The notes under the pieces are model-generated. The model did no database searches, was not told the DNA's origin, and saw nothing but the letters and a program-made list of their open reading frames with translations. A program made the translations under genes and the position numbers. A stretch of 64,000 nt of DNA from Pedobacter sp. ASV28 (GTDB lineage Bacteria > Bacteroidota > Bacteroidia > Sphingobacteriales > Sphingobacteriaceae), in contig NZ_JAELTN010000010.1 in NCBI RefSeq assembly GCF_016428855.1, forward strand, positions 47,867-111,866, written 5' to 3'. The first letter of the stretch is position 1; each line of letters starts with the position of its first letter. Of this stretch, positions 35,771-44,978 are shown piece after piece.

Positions 35771-36634
35771 TTATCTTTTTAAAATAAGTATCATTGGATA
35801 ATGGTCAGATAAATAATCTGTAAAGGTATCTTTAACCAAATAGGCCTGTTGGTAATCTGCAGTTAAGGTCTTATTGATCCAGATGTAGTCTATTCTTGTG
35901 AAATTATTGTGGTTCCTTAATTTGGTAGGTGCACTTTTTTCGTAGTTAGCGCGAAACATCTTCCAAGTATCATAAAAATCTTCATTGATGATATTTTGGA
36001 TAGTAGTATAATCGATCTGCCCATTGTTCAAAACCTTTGTACCTGGATTATTCACTTCCGATGCCTTAACCAGATCCATTTTAGCCGTATTGTCATAAAA
36101 TGATGCATCTTGTGGCGACATGTTATTAAAATCGCCCATCATCAATATTTTTTCATGCTTTGCGATGCTTTTGGTACGCTGTAAAATGATCTCCATTTCA
36201 GATTTCCTGAAATCATAGGTTAATGGGCTCAAGTGGATCACAAAAAAATGGTAATCTAAAATAGTTGCCTCTATAAGGTGAAGATTTGATGGTACTGACT
36301 TTACATTGGTTATTGGATATTTTGAAATTAAAGCTACCGGTAAGCCTGCCTCATGATGCATTAAGCTATAGGAGAACCCCATGTCCTTAGCAAAACTTTG
36401 CAGGCCTATCTTTGTGAAATTTTTCATTTCCTGCAACGCAATTACATCGGGTTTAACTGTATCAATCCATTTTTTAAAGTTTTCAATATTTACGGGATCA
36501 TTTCTAAAGCCTTCATAGACGTTATAAGACAAAACCTTTAGTTTTTCTAAAGATGTAGCTTGAGTAATTGCATTTTTTCTACATGCATTCAACACACATA
36601 CCACTAGCATTAGCGTGACTATACCTTTTAGCAT
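35771..36634 (-). CDS. Lipoprotein endonuclease/exonuclease/phosphatase-fold hydrolase (copy 1)
   Basis: A 287-residue EEP-fold protein when started at the ATG at 36634, which gives a compact lipoprotein signal (VCVLNAC, Cys18). A start at 36682 would overlap susD by 13 bp and add a long basic N-terminus. Active-site motifs match the EEP family: LSYNVYEGFR, LQEMKNF, IHLSP, MGDFNNMS, RIDYIWIN and SDHYP. It is paralogous to the next gene but membrane-anchored, so the pair probably acts in two places or in sequence. It follows directly on the SusD gene of the second polysaccharide locus. A sugar-phosphate phosphatase or phosphodiesterase role is inferred. Confidence 0.86.
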   Translation of the reverse strand: MLKGIVTLMLVVCVLNACRKNAITQATSLEKLKVLSYNVYEGFRNDPVNIENFKKWIDTVKPDVIALQEMKNFTKIGLQSFAKDMGFSYSLMHHEAGLPVALISKYPITNVKSVPSNLHLIEATILDYHFFVIHLSPLTYDFRKSEMEIILQRTKSIAKHEKILMMGDFNNMSPQDASFYDNTAKMDLVKASEVNNPGTKVLNNGQIDYTTIQNIINEDFYDTWKMFRANYEKSAPTKLRNHNNFTRIDYIWINKTLTADYQQAYLVKDTFTDYLSDHYPMILILKR

Positions 36635-36669
36635 CCATAATTCATGTATGCTAAATCCCTTTGTTTTTT

Positions 36670-38133
36670 TTATTGTTGCCACCAGACCTTGGTTCTTAAG
36701 TTATCACCGCCAATTCTTGCGGCCACCTCATCATAATTGGGTTTATTTGTGGCTTTTACACTTAAAGGGTATTCAAATCTAACGGGCATTACTCCATTAT
36801 TCTCTACGGCTGGACCTACTGGCAGAACAGGAAATCCTGTTCTACGATAATCATACCAAGCTTCGAACCCAGAAAAGAACATCGCAATATATTTCTGGCT
36901 CATGAGGCGTTCCATGTTTGCTGTGGCACCAGTAAATCTAACACCACTTCTACCCAGATATGTGGTTCCTGCTCCGCCATCCCAGGTACATTTCCACTGC
37001 CTCCAAGAAGCTTCTACACCTTTGTTAAAATAGGACTGGGCATCTGCACTGATCCAACCTTTTAGTGCTGCCTCACTCAAACAAAAATTCACTTCGGCCC
37101 AGGTTAGAATAGGATAGGGATAATCATCGGCTTTGAGGGTAGTAGCATAGGTCGAACTTCCTATACCGTTATTAGCAGCCATTTCTGCCGCTTCCTGCTC
37201 GGTATATCCACTTGCAATTCCCGAATAGGCTCCCGTAGAATTTTTAGTGGCATACCTAAACCTTCTGCCATCAACCGTACTATTCATCAGATCCATTAAA
37301 GGCTTGCCCATCCTTCTACTTCCACTAAATTCTGTAGCCGACATTTCGAAAAACAGATTGATAAATGGTTTAACACCATTATATTTCATCATTGCTTCAT
37401 CATCATTGCTTGCAATCAGTGGATATTTGGTAGGATTGCCAAACATCTCGGCAATTTGTGCAGGAGCATTTATCTCGGTCTTGTTGGACACACGTACCAA
37501 TAACCGTAAACGAAGTGAATTGGCAAATTTCTTCCATTTCACCACATCGTTACTGTAAATCAAATCTGTACTTTCGAATGTTTTGGTTTCATTAAATAAA
37601 TCATTGGCCTTTTTTAAATCGGTCAACAAACTCTCATACACTGATTTTTGGGTATCAAACTTTGGATAATACAATTCCTCTTTACCTCTAAATGCTTCCT
37701 TATAGGGAATATCACCAAACATATCTGTAAGGTTAGAGACAAACCAAGCTTTCATCACCAGAGCTGCTCCCATATTGTTTACATCATTTATCTTTTCGGC
37801 TAGCAGGTACATTTCATGCATATCGTTGGCTCTACGGTAAAGATTGGCCCAAATAGGATCAAACTCATTTTCCTTAAAAACATACCTTGCAAAATCGTTC
37901 AGCAAACCTGTTTCTACAGTATATTGCATCAACTCATTATTGATCCGATGTGCACGTTTGGTGATAAGCCACATTCCTTCAAACTGTGCAGGAGCCAAAA
38001 GTGTACCAGGCGCTACTGCCGTTAAACGGTTAGGATCTTTATTAAGATCTTCAAAATCTTTTGTACAGGAGCTGGTTATTCCTATAATACTGCATAAAAA
38101 CAATAGGGGTAAGTATCTTAATGACTTTTTCAT
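36670..38133 (-). CDS. SusD/RagB-family glycan-binding lipoprotein (second locus)
   Basis: A 487-residue lipoprotein (Cys23, GITSSCTKDFEDLNKDPN). The DLNKDPN start and the C-terminal layout (FFSGFEAWYDYRRTGFPVLPVG, near residue 425) are typical of the SusD-like subgroup that includes SusD_2/RagB proteins binding diverse glycans. It forms the surface lid of the SusC porter encoded 11 bp upstream. The FWYDYRR-type segment near the C-terminus is often seen in members from non-starch loci. The glycan is unknown from this gene alone; neighbours suggest a mannan. Confidence 0.94.
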   Translation of the reverse strand: MKKSLRYLPLLFLCSIIGITSSCTKDFEDLNKDPNRLTAVAPGTLLAPAQFEGMWLITKRAHRINNELMQYTVETGLLNDFARYVFKENEFDPIWANLYRRANDMHEMYLLAEKINDVNNMGAALVMKAWFVSNLTDMFGDIPYKEAFRGKEELYYPKFDTQKSVYESLLTDLKKANDLFNETKTFESTDLIYSNDVVKWKKFANSLRLRLLVRVSNKTEINAPAQIAEMFGNPTKYPLIASNDDEAMMKYNGVKPFINLFFEMSATEFSGSRRMGKPLMDLMNSTVDGRRFRYATKNSTGAYSGIASGYTEQEAAEMAANNGIGSSTYATTLKADDYPYPILTWAEVNFCLSEAALKGWISADAQSYFNKGVEASWRQWKCTWDGGAGTTYLGRSGVRFTGATANMERLMSQKYIAMFFSGFEAWYDYRRTGFPVLPVGPAVENNGVMPVRFEYPLSVKATNKPNYDEVAARIGGDNLRTKVWWQQ

Positions 38134-38144
38134 ATCGTATATAT

Positions 38145-41100
38145 TTAAAAAGATGCTTTAATTGTTGCTCCAAAACTTCTTGTGGAAGGGAATTGTCCGG
38201 TTTCGAAGCCTGGTTCTACCCTATTTCTGTTTAGAGTGGCTATTTCCGGATCGTATAATGGAAATTTGGTAAATAACAATAGATCTCTGCCATAAACACT
38301 TAGAGAAGCCGTTTTAACACCTATCCTATTTACCCATTTAGGAGCAAACCTATACTCCAGGCTAGCTTCTCTAAGTTTAACATAGGAGGCATCGAATGTA
38401 TTGGCTTCCACATTATCTCTCAGGTACATCTGGGTATAATACCCTGGCGCATCGGCAAGCACATCGTTAGGTCTATAGGTCCCATCTGCATTCCGCTGTA
38501 CACCTTGACCAATAAACCCCTCATAACGTCCATAAAGGGTAGAAGCCAGTTTTCCATTTCCCGCCAGTACAGAATGGGAAAAAGAATAAATATCTCCACC
38601 CATCTGGCCATCAAAAAGGAATGAGAAGCTCCAGTTTTTATAAGTAAACTGATTTTGTATGCCACCCTTCCAGTCTGGCACGGCAGAACCAATGTATTTG
38701 ATATGATCAGTATCAATAATGGGATAACCGCTTGCATCATGCACAATTTGTCCGTCAGGTGAGCGCAAATAGCCCGAACCATAGATATCGCCTATTGCTC
38801 CGCCCACCTTAGCTTGAATATAACCTCTTGGTCCAGTTGCCATAATAATAGTTTCTATACCTTCGGCCAATTCCTTAATTGTACTTTTATTCTTTGACCA
38901 GGTTAATGTAGTTTTCCATTTCAATTTGCTACCCTTATCTACAGGACTGCCAGTCAGCGCAATTTCCCATCCCCTGTTGTTAATCAAGCCCGCGTTGAAT
39001 ACTCTATATTGATATCCTGTTGAAGGGTCATTTGGCACCTCCAAGATTTGATTTTTACTATTGGAATCGTAATAAGTCAGATCTAGGTTTAGCCTGTTTT
39101 TGAAAAATCTAACATCTAAACCCAGCTCTCTATTGGTAATAATTTCTGGTTTGAGGTTATCTCCGCCAGGCAATGTTGTAGGGTTGGTATAACTCCCCCC
39201 AAAATCGGATGTAGTATAATATAAACTTGTTCGATAAGGGCTCGTATCATTACCCACTTGCGCTATAGAGCCCCTTACTTTCATAAACGATAAAGGTTTA
39301 ATTGCGGAAAGGTTAAGCATTTCTGTTAATACGACACTTCCGGAAACGGAATAATAGAAATAGGAATTATTTACTTTTGGTAAGGCACTTGACCAATCAT
39401 TCCTTCCTGTTACATCAAGAAATAAGTAAGTTTTATAATTAAATTGCGCCATGCTATATAATCCTTGAACTTCTTTATTGGTCCTGTTAGGCTCTACCAG
39501 TGGTCTATCCTTTGCATTTGCCAGGGTATAGATACCCGGATAACTTAGACGTTCTGCAGTAATCATGGTATTTTTAGTCTGCTGACGTGTTATACTTCCT
39601 CCTGCAGAAAAAGAAAGGCCTATATTTTCTGAAAGCTTCTCGTCATACTTGTACAAAAAATCGAAATTCTGCTCTTTTGAGCTCACATTTTGTTCCTGAT
39701 AACGACCTGTGGCAAAACGAATGCTGCTATAGGGCCTACGGAATGTTCTAAATGATGTACTGTGGTCAATTCCTCCCCTTAACTGCAGATTCATTTTTTT
39801 GTTAAAGGCATAGGAGGCGGTAATATTTCCAAATATCCGATCGTAATCTACCGTATTGATATTTTCATATAGCACAAAGTAGGGATTGTCTATGGCCGAA
39901 TTCAACCTGTTGTTTTGTGCAATACCTTCTTGTCCCGGTTTCCAGTAATTGGCATTCCAACCAAAAGGTATATTGGCAGAACCATACATTACCGCATACA
40001 TATAGGTATTAGAATTATAACCCGACAAGGGTAAATTGTCACTTCCCTTATGGTAATAATTAACCCTGGTGTTCAGCTGAAAATTATTCAGTTTGCTATT
40101 GCTAGAAAACGATAAACGGTTAAAGGTGTAACCTGTATTAGGCAAAATGTATTCGTTGCGCTGATCATTATAAGAAAGCCTAATTGCATTTTTACTATCC
40201 CCACCTGTGAGGGTGACAGTATTATTATACGTTAGCCCTGTAGTAAAAGCGTCCTTAACATAATTCTTATCTGCTAGCCATGGTGTTTTTGTAGTACCTG
40301 TCGTTTGTGTTGACGGATCATACTGATAGAATTGCTGTCCTTCGAACCTTGGCCCGAAAGAACGTGAGGAATGTGTACTGGCACCATCGGGACTGGCACC
40401 ATAAGAATAATATAGATTTTTACCTGCATTTCCAGCTCCATATTCATACTGAAAATCGGGATAATGCAACACATTATCTATGGTTATCCCACTGTTAAAT
40501 GCCGCACCAAATCTTTCCTTTTTTTCTGAATTTGATTTAGTGGTAATTAATATAGCCCCCGATGCTGCCCTAGAGCCATATAAAGCCGCAGCTGAAGGCC
40601 CCCTCAAAATGCTTACCTCTTTAATATCTTCTGGATTAATATCACTCAGTGCATTTCCATAGTCAACTGGGGTTTCGGTACCACCTGTAGCGCCATAGCT
40701 TAGGCCATTGTTACCGATCATACCACTGGTTACAGGAACACCATCTATTACGATTAAAGGATCTCCCTTCTCCAGATCCAGTGAATTTTGACCACGCAAG
40801 GTGATCCTAACAGACCCTCCTGGCCCAGTTCCCGTTTTTGATATATTTAATCCAGGCACTTTACCCGACAGTGCATTCACCCAATTACTGGGTGCTGTTT
40901 TAGCAATCTCCTCTCCGTCTATCTTTGAAACTGCATAACCTAAACTCTTTTCTTCCCTTTTAATCCCTAAAGCCGTAATCACCACATTATCGAGCTCGTT
41001 AGTTTGCTGTTCGAGTATAATGGAAATGGAAGAGTTACCCGCCTTTACATTTTGTATCTTTTTGGTCTGATAAGACATAAAACTTATTTCCAAGGTATAG

Positions 41101-41582
41101 GCATCTTTTTCCACCGGTATCTTAAAAATACCCTGATGATTGCTGGTTACATTCTTTCTTAGCTCTACTACCGTAATATTTGCACCGGGCAATGGACCAC
41201 CCTGTTCATCCATCACCTTACCTATAATAAATTGTGTTTCCTGTAGATTGGCATTGCTGTCTTCTTTAGTTACAATCACGATCTTATTGGCTTGGAAAAT
41301 ATATTTTAGCGAGGTTTTTTTTAACAACTGCTCCAATACCACTACTATAGGGGCGGCTGTTACATTGATGTTTATTTTATCATAGCCCTCTACAAGTTTT
41401 TCATTAAAAACAACCTGAATTCCAGATGTCTTTTGAATGGCTGCTAATGCCGTTCTTAAATTTTGATTTTGAAGATGAAGGGTGATCTTTACTGTTGGAG
41501 GAGATTGGGCTTTTATATTTCCTGTCCAAAGAAAAGGGCCGTACATCATGAAAAGAAATAACAAACGATAGAAATGTTTCAT
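38145..41582 (-). CDS. SusC-like TonB-dependent transporter with STN signalling domain
   Basis: A 1145-residue outer-membrane porter. After the signal peptide (about 1-25) there is a secretin/TonB short N-terminal (STN) domain (about 30-104, LRTALAAIQKTSGIQVVFNE), a carboxypeptidase-regulatory-like domain (about 117-203), the plug (LDNVVITALGIKREEKSLGYAVS; DPLIVIDGVPV; SAAALYGSRAASGAILITTK) and a barrel ending FGATIKASF. The STN domain is what FecR-type anti-sigma factors read, and a FecR and ECF sigma gene pair lies just upstream. Import of an oligosaccharide is thus coupled to induction of the locus. It is the first structural gene of the second SusCD locus. Confidence 0.95.
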   Translation of the reverse strand: MKHFYRLLFLFMMYGPFLWTGNIKAQSPPTVKITLHLQNQNLRTALAAIQKTSGIQVVFNEKLVEGYDKININVTAAPIVVVLEQLLKKTSLKYIFQANKIVIVTKEDSNANLQETQFIIGKVMDEQGGPLPGANITVVELRKNVTSNHQGIFKIPVEKDAYTLEISFMSYQTKKIQNVKAGNSSISIILEQQTNELDNVVITALGIKREEKSLGYAVSKIDGEEIAKTAPSNWVNALSGKVPGLNISKTGTGPGGSVRITLRGQNSLDLEKGDPLIVIDGVPVTSGMIGNNGLSYGATGGTETPVDYGNALSDINPEDIKEVSILRGPSAAALYGSRAASGAILITTKSNSEKKERFGAAFNSGITIDNVLHYPDFQYEYGAGNAGKNLYYSYGASPDGASTHSSRSFGPRFEGQQFYQYDPSTQTTGTTKTPWLADKNYVKDAFTTGLTYNNTVTLTGGDSKNAIRLSYNDQRNEYILPNTGYTFNRLSFSSNSKLNNFQLNTRVNYYHKGSDNLPLSGYNSNTYMYAVMYGSANIPFGWNANYWKPGQEGIAQNNRLNSAIDNPYFVLYENINTVDYDRIFGNITASYAFNKKMNLQLRGGIDHSTSFRTFRRPYSSIRFATGRYQEQNVSSKEQNFDFLYKYDEKLSENIGLSFSAGGSITRQQTKNTMITAERLSYPGIYTLANAKDRPLVEPNRTNKEVQGLYSMAQFNYKTYLFLDVTGRNDWSSALPKVNNSYFYYSVSGSVVLTEMLNLSAIKPLSFMKVRGSIAQVGNDTSPYRTSLYYTTSDFGGSYTNPTTLPGGDNLKPEIITNRELGLDVRFFKNRLNLDLTYYDSNSKNQILEVPNDPSTGYQYRVFNAGLINNRGWEIALTGSPVDKGSKLKWKTTLTWSKNKSTIKELAEGIETIIMATGPRGYIQAKVGGAIGDIYGSGYLRSPDGQIVHDASGYPIIDTDHIKYIGSAVPDWKGGIQNQFTYKNWSFSFLFDGQMGGDIYSFSHSVLAGNGKLASTLYGRYEGFIGQGVQRNADGTYRPNDVLADAPGYYTQMYLRDNVEANTFDASYVKLREASLEYRFAPKWVNRIGVKTASLSVYGRDLLLFTKFPLYDPEIATLNRNRVEPGFETGQFPSTRSFGATIKASF

Positions 41583-41602
41583 ATATGATCTAGCTACTTT
41601 AA

Positions 41603-41629
41603 GTACATCTCAAATTCTATTTGATGTAC
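41603..41629 (-). promoter_or_regulatory. Inverted repeat upstream of the second susC
   Basis: Arms GTACATC (41603-41609) and GATGTAC (41623-41629), with a second pairing AAAT/ATTT (41612-41615 with 41619-41622) after a 2-nt bulge and a 3-nt loop. It lies 20-47 bp upstream of the susC start codon, so it is either in the 5' leader of the mRNA as a hairpin or a protein-binding site. The rest of the 219-bp gap shows no gene. Confidence 0.5.
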
Positions 41630-41801
41630 CTGTTAATTAGAGATATATCCTACAAAAAGCTTGATGGTAGTATACCGGACAAAAAATAAAACATAACAAA
41701 CTAATTATCAGCGAAATATTTTACAAAAACAATAAAAACAAATGCCATTATAATGCATTAGTGCTACATCAAATCATTTAAAATAATTGAGAAATATTCT
41801 T

Positions 41802-42764
41802 TTATTTTTTCTGGAAAAAGACGGTATCACCTTTAAGTTGATAGGCAAGATTATTGGCACTGCTTAAGACTAATAATATATCCTCTAGTCGATCGCCCTG
41901 GCTAAAGCCAGCAGTAAGACGATATTCTTTTATGCTCTCCTGCTCAAAGTAGATTTTCACTTTATATTTATGGCTTAAAGTAGCACATACATCTACCAAA
42001 CGGTCATTATTGAAGCTAAGGTTTCCTTTTTGCCAGGCAATTACATTATTGGCATCTACACTTTCTTTTTGCATTACGCCTGTATTTGCCCTTACAGTTA
42101 CTTGTTCATCTGGTAAAAGTAGAATACTGTTGGCCTTATCTCCATCTTGATTGCTATTTTCACTTACCCTTACTTTGCCCCTGGTCACGGCAATCTGAAT
42201 ATGACCTAGGTAAGTATAAGCTTTAACATTAAAGGCCGTACCTAATACTTGGGTGGTCAGATTTTTAGAAACCACTATAAAAGGCTTATCCTCATTATGG
42301 GTCACATCGAAATAGGCCTCTCCTTCTATAAGAAATACCTCGCGATTGGCCCTGTTAAATTTTTCAGGATATTTAAACTTGCTATTGGCATTTAACCATA
42401 CTTTAGAGCCATCACTTAAGGTTAACTGTAGTTGTTTACCATCTAACACTTGTTTCTCGATGTATACAACAGGATCAATGATATTATAAATTTCTTCCTT
42501 AAGGAATAAAAAAGAACAAAAGAACACGATAATTGCAGCGGCAATCTTTACGATAAAATTCCAATTCTTTTGTTTCACCGCTATTTGCTGATCAATCCGT
42601 TCTTTTATTAATCTTCCACTGGTTATTTCTTCTTCCGCTGTCCATTCCCAACTCCCTCCTTCAGACTGGGCATCAAACCACTGCTCTAAGATTTCTTTTT
42701 CCTTAGCTGTGCACTTGTTATTACGATAACGTTCTAAAAGTTCATCGATACCTTTTATATCCAT
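41802..42764 (-). CDS. FecR-family anti-sigma factor
   Basis: A 320-residue single-pass inner-membrane protein: a cytoplasmic sigma-binding N-terminus (about 1-65), a membrane helix at about 70-88 (IVKIAAAIIVFFCSFLF), a periplasmic FecR domain (about 105-205, LTLSDGSKVWLNANSKFKYPEKF, EGEAYFDV) and a C-terminal DUF4974-type STN-contacting domain (about 245-320, NLSFNNDRLVDVCATLSHKYKVKIYF). It should hold the sigma factor encoded upstream until the STN domain of the adjacent SusC signals substrate. The order is sigma, FecR, SusC, as in other Bacteroidota polysaccharide loci. Confidence 0.94.
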   Translation of the reverse strand: MDIKGIDELLERYRNNKCTAKEKEILEQWFDAQSEGGSWEWTAEEEITSGRLIKERIDQQIAVKQKNWNFIVKIAAAIIVFFCSFLFLKEEIYNIIDPVVYIEKQVLDGKQLQLTLSDGSKVWLNANSKFKYPEKFNRANREVFLIEGEAYFDVTHNEDKPFIVVSKNLTTQVLGTAFNVKAYTYLGHIQIAVTRGKVRVSENSNQDGDKANSILLLPDEQVTVRANTGVMQKESVDANNVIAWQKGNLSFNNDRLVDVCATLSHKYKVKIYFEQESIKEYRLTAGFSQGDRLEDILLVLSSANNLAYQLKGDTVFFQKK

Positions 42765-42866
42765 AGTATGATAATATCCTGAAAAATAGGCTTTGGTAGT
42801 AGATATTTCAAAATATTTTATACAACAGACTAAAAATCAGCAAAATAAAACAGTCCAACATCTGTT

Positions 42867-43493
42867 TTATGAGAAAAAAATATTTATTAGGTACTTTACA
42901 ATTGGAGACAGCATCAAGAAACCGATCAGGAACATGGTATCGTTGTTCAATACCAACTTAAAATGCTTCAAAGCATTGTTTATTTGTTTTTTAACAGTTT
43001 TATCTGAAATATTAAGTTTTTCGGATATTTCTTTGTGGCTAAGATTTTCCCGCCTGCTCAACACGAAAACCTCTCTCATTTTTACGGGTAGTTTTTCAAT
43101 CTCTATCTCAATAATAGCATTAAGTTCCTTTGCCGCATAATCTTCATTGACTACATCCTGTCTTTCTACCAAATAAGTGGCCAATGTTTCGGCATGTTTG
43201 CTCTTTTTCAAGGTATCCTGCACATAGCTTATTCCTTTATAACGTGCGGCGGTGAACAAATAAGCAGCTAATGTTCCATTGACATTTATCTCTTTCCTAC
43301 GTATCCACAACGATACAAATATCTCCTGCACCATATCTTGTGCAGCCTCCTTGTCGCGAATAGCTTTTACAATATAAAGAAATAACCTATTCCAGTAACG
43401 ATTATAAATCTGATCAAAAGCCTCCCTATTTCCCTCGCATAGCAAATGGAAAAGACGTTCATCTTCTACAGCATGATAAATTTTGTTGGACAT
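42867..43493 (-). CDS. ECF RNA polymerase sigma factor of the second polysaccharide locus
   Basis: A 208-residue ECF sigma factor of the Bacteroidota SusC/FecR-associated class. Region 2 lies at about 20-90 (FDQIYNRYWNRLFLYIV, AQDMVQEIFVSLWIRR) and region 4 at about 125-180 (LPVKMREVFVLSRRENLSHKEISEKLNISDKTVKKQI). It should direct transcription of the SusCD locus when freed by FecR, which lies 102 bp downstream. A minus-strand -7-like box TAGTTTTG (43505-43512) lies 11 bp before its start; no -33 partner is evident. Confidence 0.95.
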   Translation of the reverse strand: MSNKIYHAVEDERLFHLLCEGNREAFDQIYNRYWNRLFLYIVKAIRDKEAAQDMVQEIFVSLWIRRKEINVNGTLAAYLFTAARYKGISYVQDTLKKSKHAETLATYLVERQDVVNEDYAAKELNAIIEIEIEKLPVKMREVFVLSRRENLSHKEISEKLNISDKTVKKQINNALKHFKLVLNNDTMFLIGFLMLSPIVKYLINIFFS

Positions 43494-43703
43494 GGTTTAT
43501 TTGGCAAAACTAATCTAGTGAAATTAAATTAAGGTTTGCTTAACATTATCAATAAATACCATTTCGCTTTTCCCTTTTCAAAATGCCTATTAAAATGAGC
43601 TGTCCGTAATCCCTCACCGGAGAATCAATAAATTTACCATAGATGCCGAAATGGGCCTCAGTACCTTCACCATAAAAAAATAGTTTGAGCAGGCAATAAG
43701 TTC

Positions 43704-44978
43704 TTAATTCGATCCTTCAAATAAGTAACCACTATATGCCAAACCTTTGGCCACACTTTTAAAATTGTCTCCAGCATTCAGGGTAAGATGGGGAAATTTA
43801 TTTTTAAATAATTTCTGAATGCTGCCCACCATAGAAGTACCTCCCGTTAAAAAAAGACTATCAATATCCTTTACCGCTATATCATGTTGCAACATGAACT
43901 CATTGAGGTAAGCCGAAATCCGATCCACATCCTTTTTAATTATCTGCTCATAATCTTCCAGTGAAATATTCTCTTCAATTTGGATGTCCATTTGATGATA
44001 ACTAAAAGAAGCCTTGTTTGCATTTGACAAAGTGATTTTAGTGCTTTCTATGGCCTGAAATACCGAATAGCCCAGATTATTTTCGATGAGGGTGATCAGG
44101 TTTTTAAATTTTCGGTCTTTTCCTGAGTAATAATAATAATTTTCAATGTCCTTCTTAATGCGCTGTCCATTAAAAAAATTCATTTGTTCCCAGGTACAGA
44201 TATTGGCAAAAAGCGATTTTGGAACCGTTAGTACCTTACCTGGCGTAGCTTCATATTGCGTATGCTTACCAAAATAAGGTGTGCCCTTTTCCCACATAAA
44301 AGCCGAATCAAAACTGTCTCCTCCTACATAAATACCTCCCGTAGCCATCATGTCGTTCTTACGGTCCTTGCTACCCACCTTTGTAGGGTCGAGTACCAAA
44401 TAAGTGAAATCTGTAGTACCTCCGCCCAAATCGGCTACCAATACCTTTTCTTTTTTTACAAGTGTCTTCTCATAAGCGAAAGCCGCTCCTATAGGCTCAA
44501 ACTGAAAACGAACTTCGGTAAATCCGGCAATCTCAGCTGCTTTGTTCAGCCTGTTTTGTGCCAAGGTATCCTTCTGCACATTATCATCATCAAAAAACAC
44601 CGGCCTACCAATTACCGCCTTTCTACAATCCTGTCCAATCAATGCATCTGCCCTGGTTTTCAATTCCTTTAAAATAATGGCCACCAAATCTGAAGCATTA
44701 TATTTTTTATTATGTATACGCGTTTCGGTAAAGCTACTTCTAGATAAAATCTGCTTAATGGATTTTATGAAACGTCCTTTCATGCCATCATTCAGATAGG
44801 CCGAAATAGCCTCTTCACCTACCACATAATTTTTAGCATTCCCAGCCATTAACTGATGATAAAAGTAAATAAGTGAAGGGATAATGATGGTACTATGAAT
44901 TTCTTTCGAATCTTCATCATAGATGGCCAATGCCGAATTGGTCGTTCCAAAATCAATTCCGTATAAAAATTTCTTCAT
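43704..44978 (-). CDS. Hsp70-like ATPase (nucleotide-binding domain only)
   Basis: A 424-residue actin/Hsp70-fold protein when started at the ATG at 44978 (MKKFLYGIDFGTTNS); the 17-codon upstream extension is not Hsp70-like. Phosphate 1 motif GIDFGTTNSALAIYD (7-21), phosphate 2 motif VADLGGGTTDFTYLVLD (about 196-212) and adenosine motif LTGGTSMVGSIQKLF (about 382-396) are intact. At this length it lacks the substrate-binding and lid domains of DnaK (about 640 residues) and resembles the YegD-type short Hsp70s. It is a lone gene divergent from the porin operon. The function is unknown; ATP-dependent binding of a partner is expected. Confidence 0.88.
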   Translation of the reverse strand: MKKFLYGIDFGTTNSALAIYDEDSKEIHSTIIIPSLIYFYHQLMAGNAKNYVVGEEAISAYLNDGMKGRFIKSIKQILSRSSFTETRIHNKKYNASDLVAIILKELKTRADALIGQDCRKAVIGRPVFFDDDNVQKDTLAQNRLNKAAEIAGFTEVRFQFEPIGAAFAYEKTLVKKEKVLVADLGGGTTDFTYLVLDPTKVGSKDRKNDMMATGGIYVGGDSFDSAFMWEKGTPYFGKHTQYEATPGKVLTVPKSLFANICTWEQMNFFNGQRIKKDIENYYYYSGKDRKFKNLITLIENNLGYSVFQAIESTKITLSNANKASFSYHQMDIQIEENISLEDYEQIIKKDVDRISAYLNEFMLQHDIAVKDIDSLFLTGGTSMVGSIQKLFKNKFPHLTLNAGDNFKSVAKGLAYSGYLFEGSN

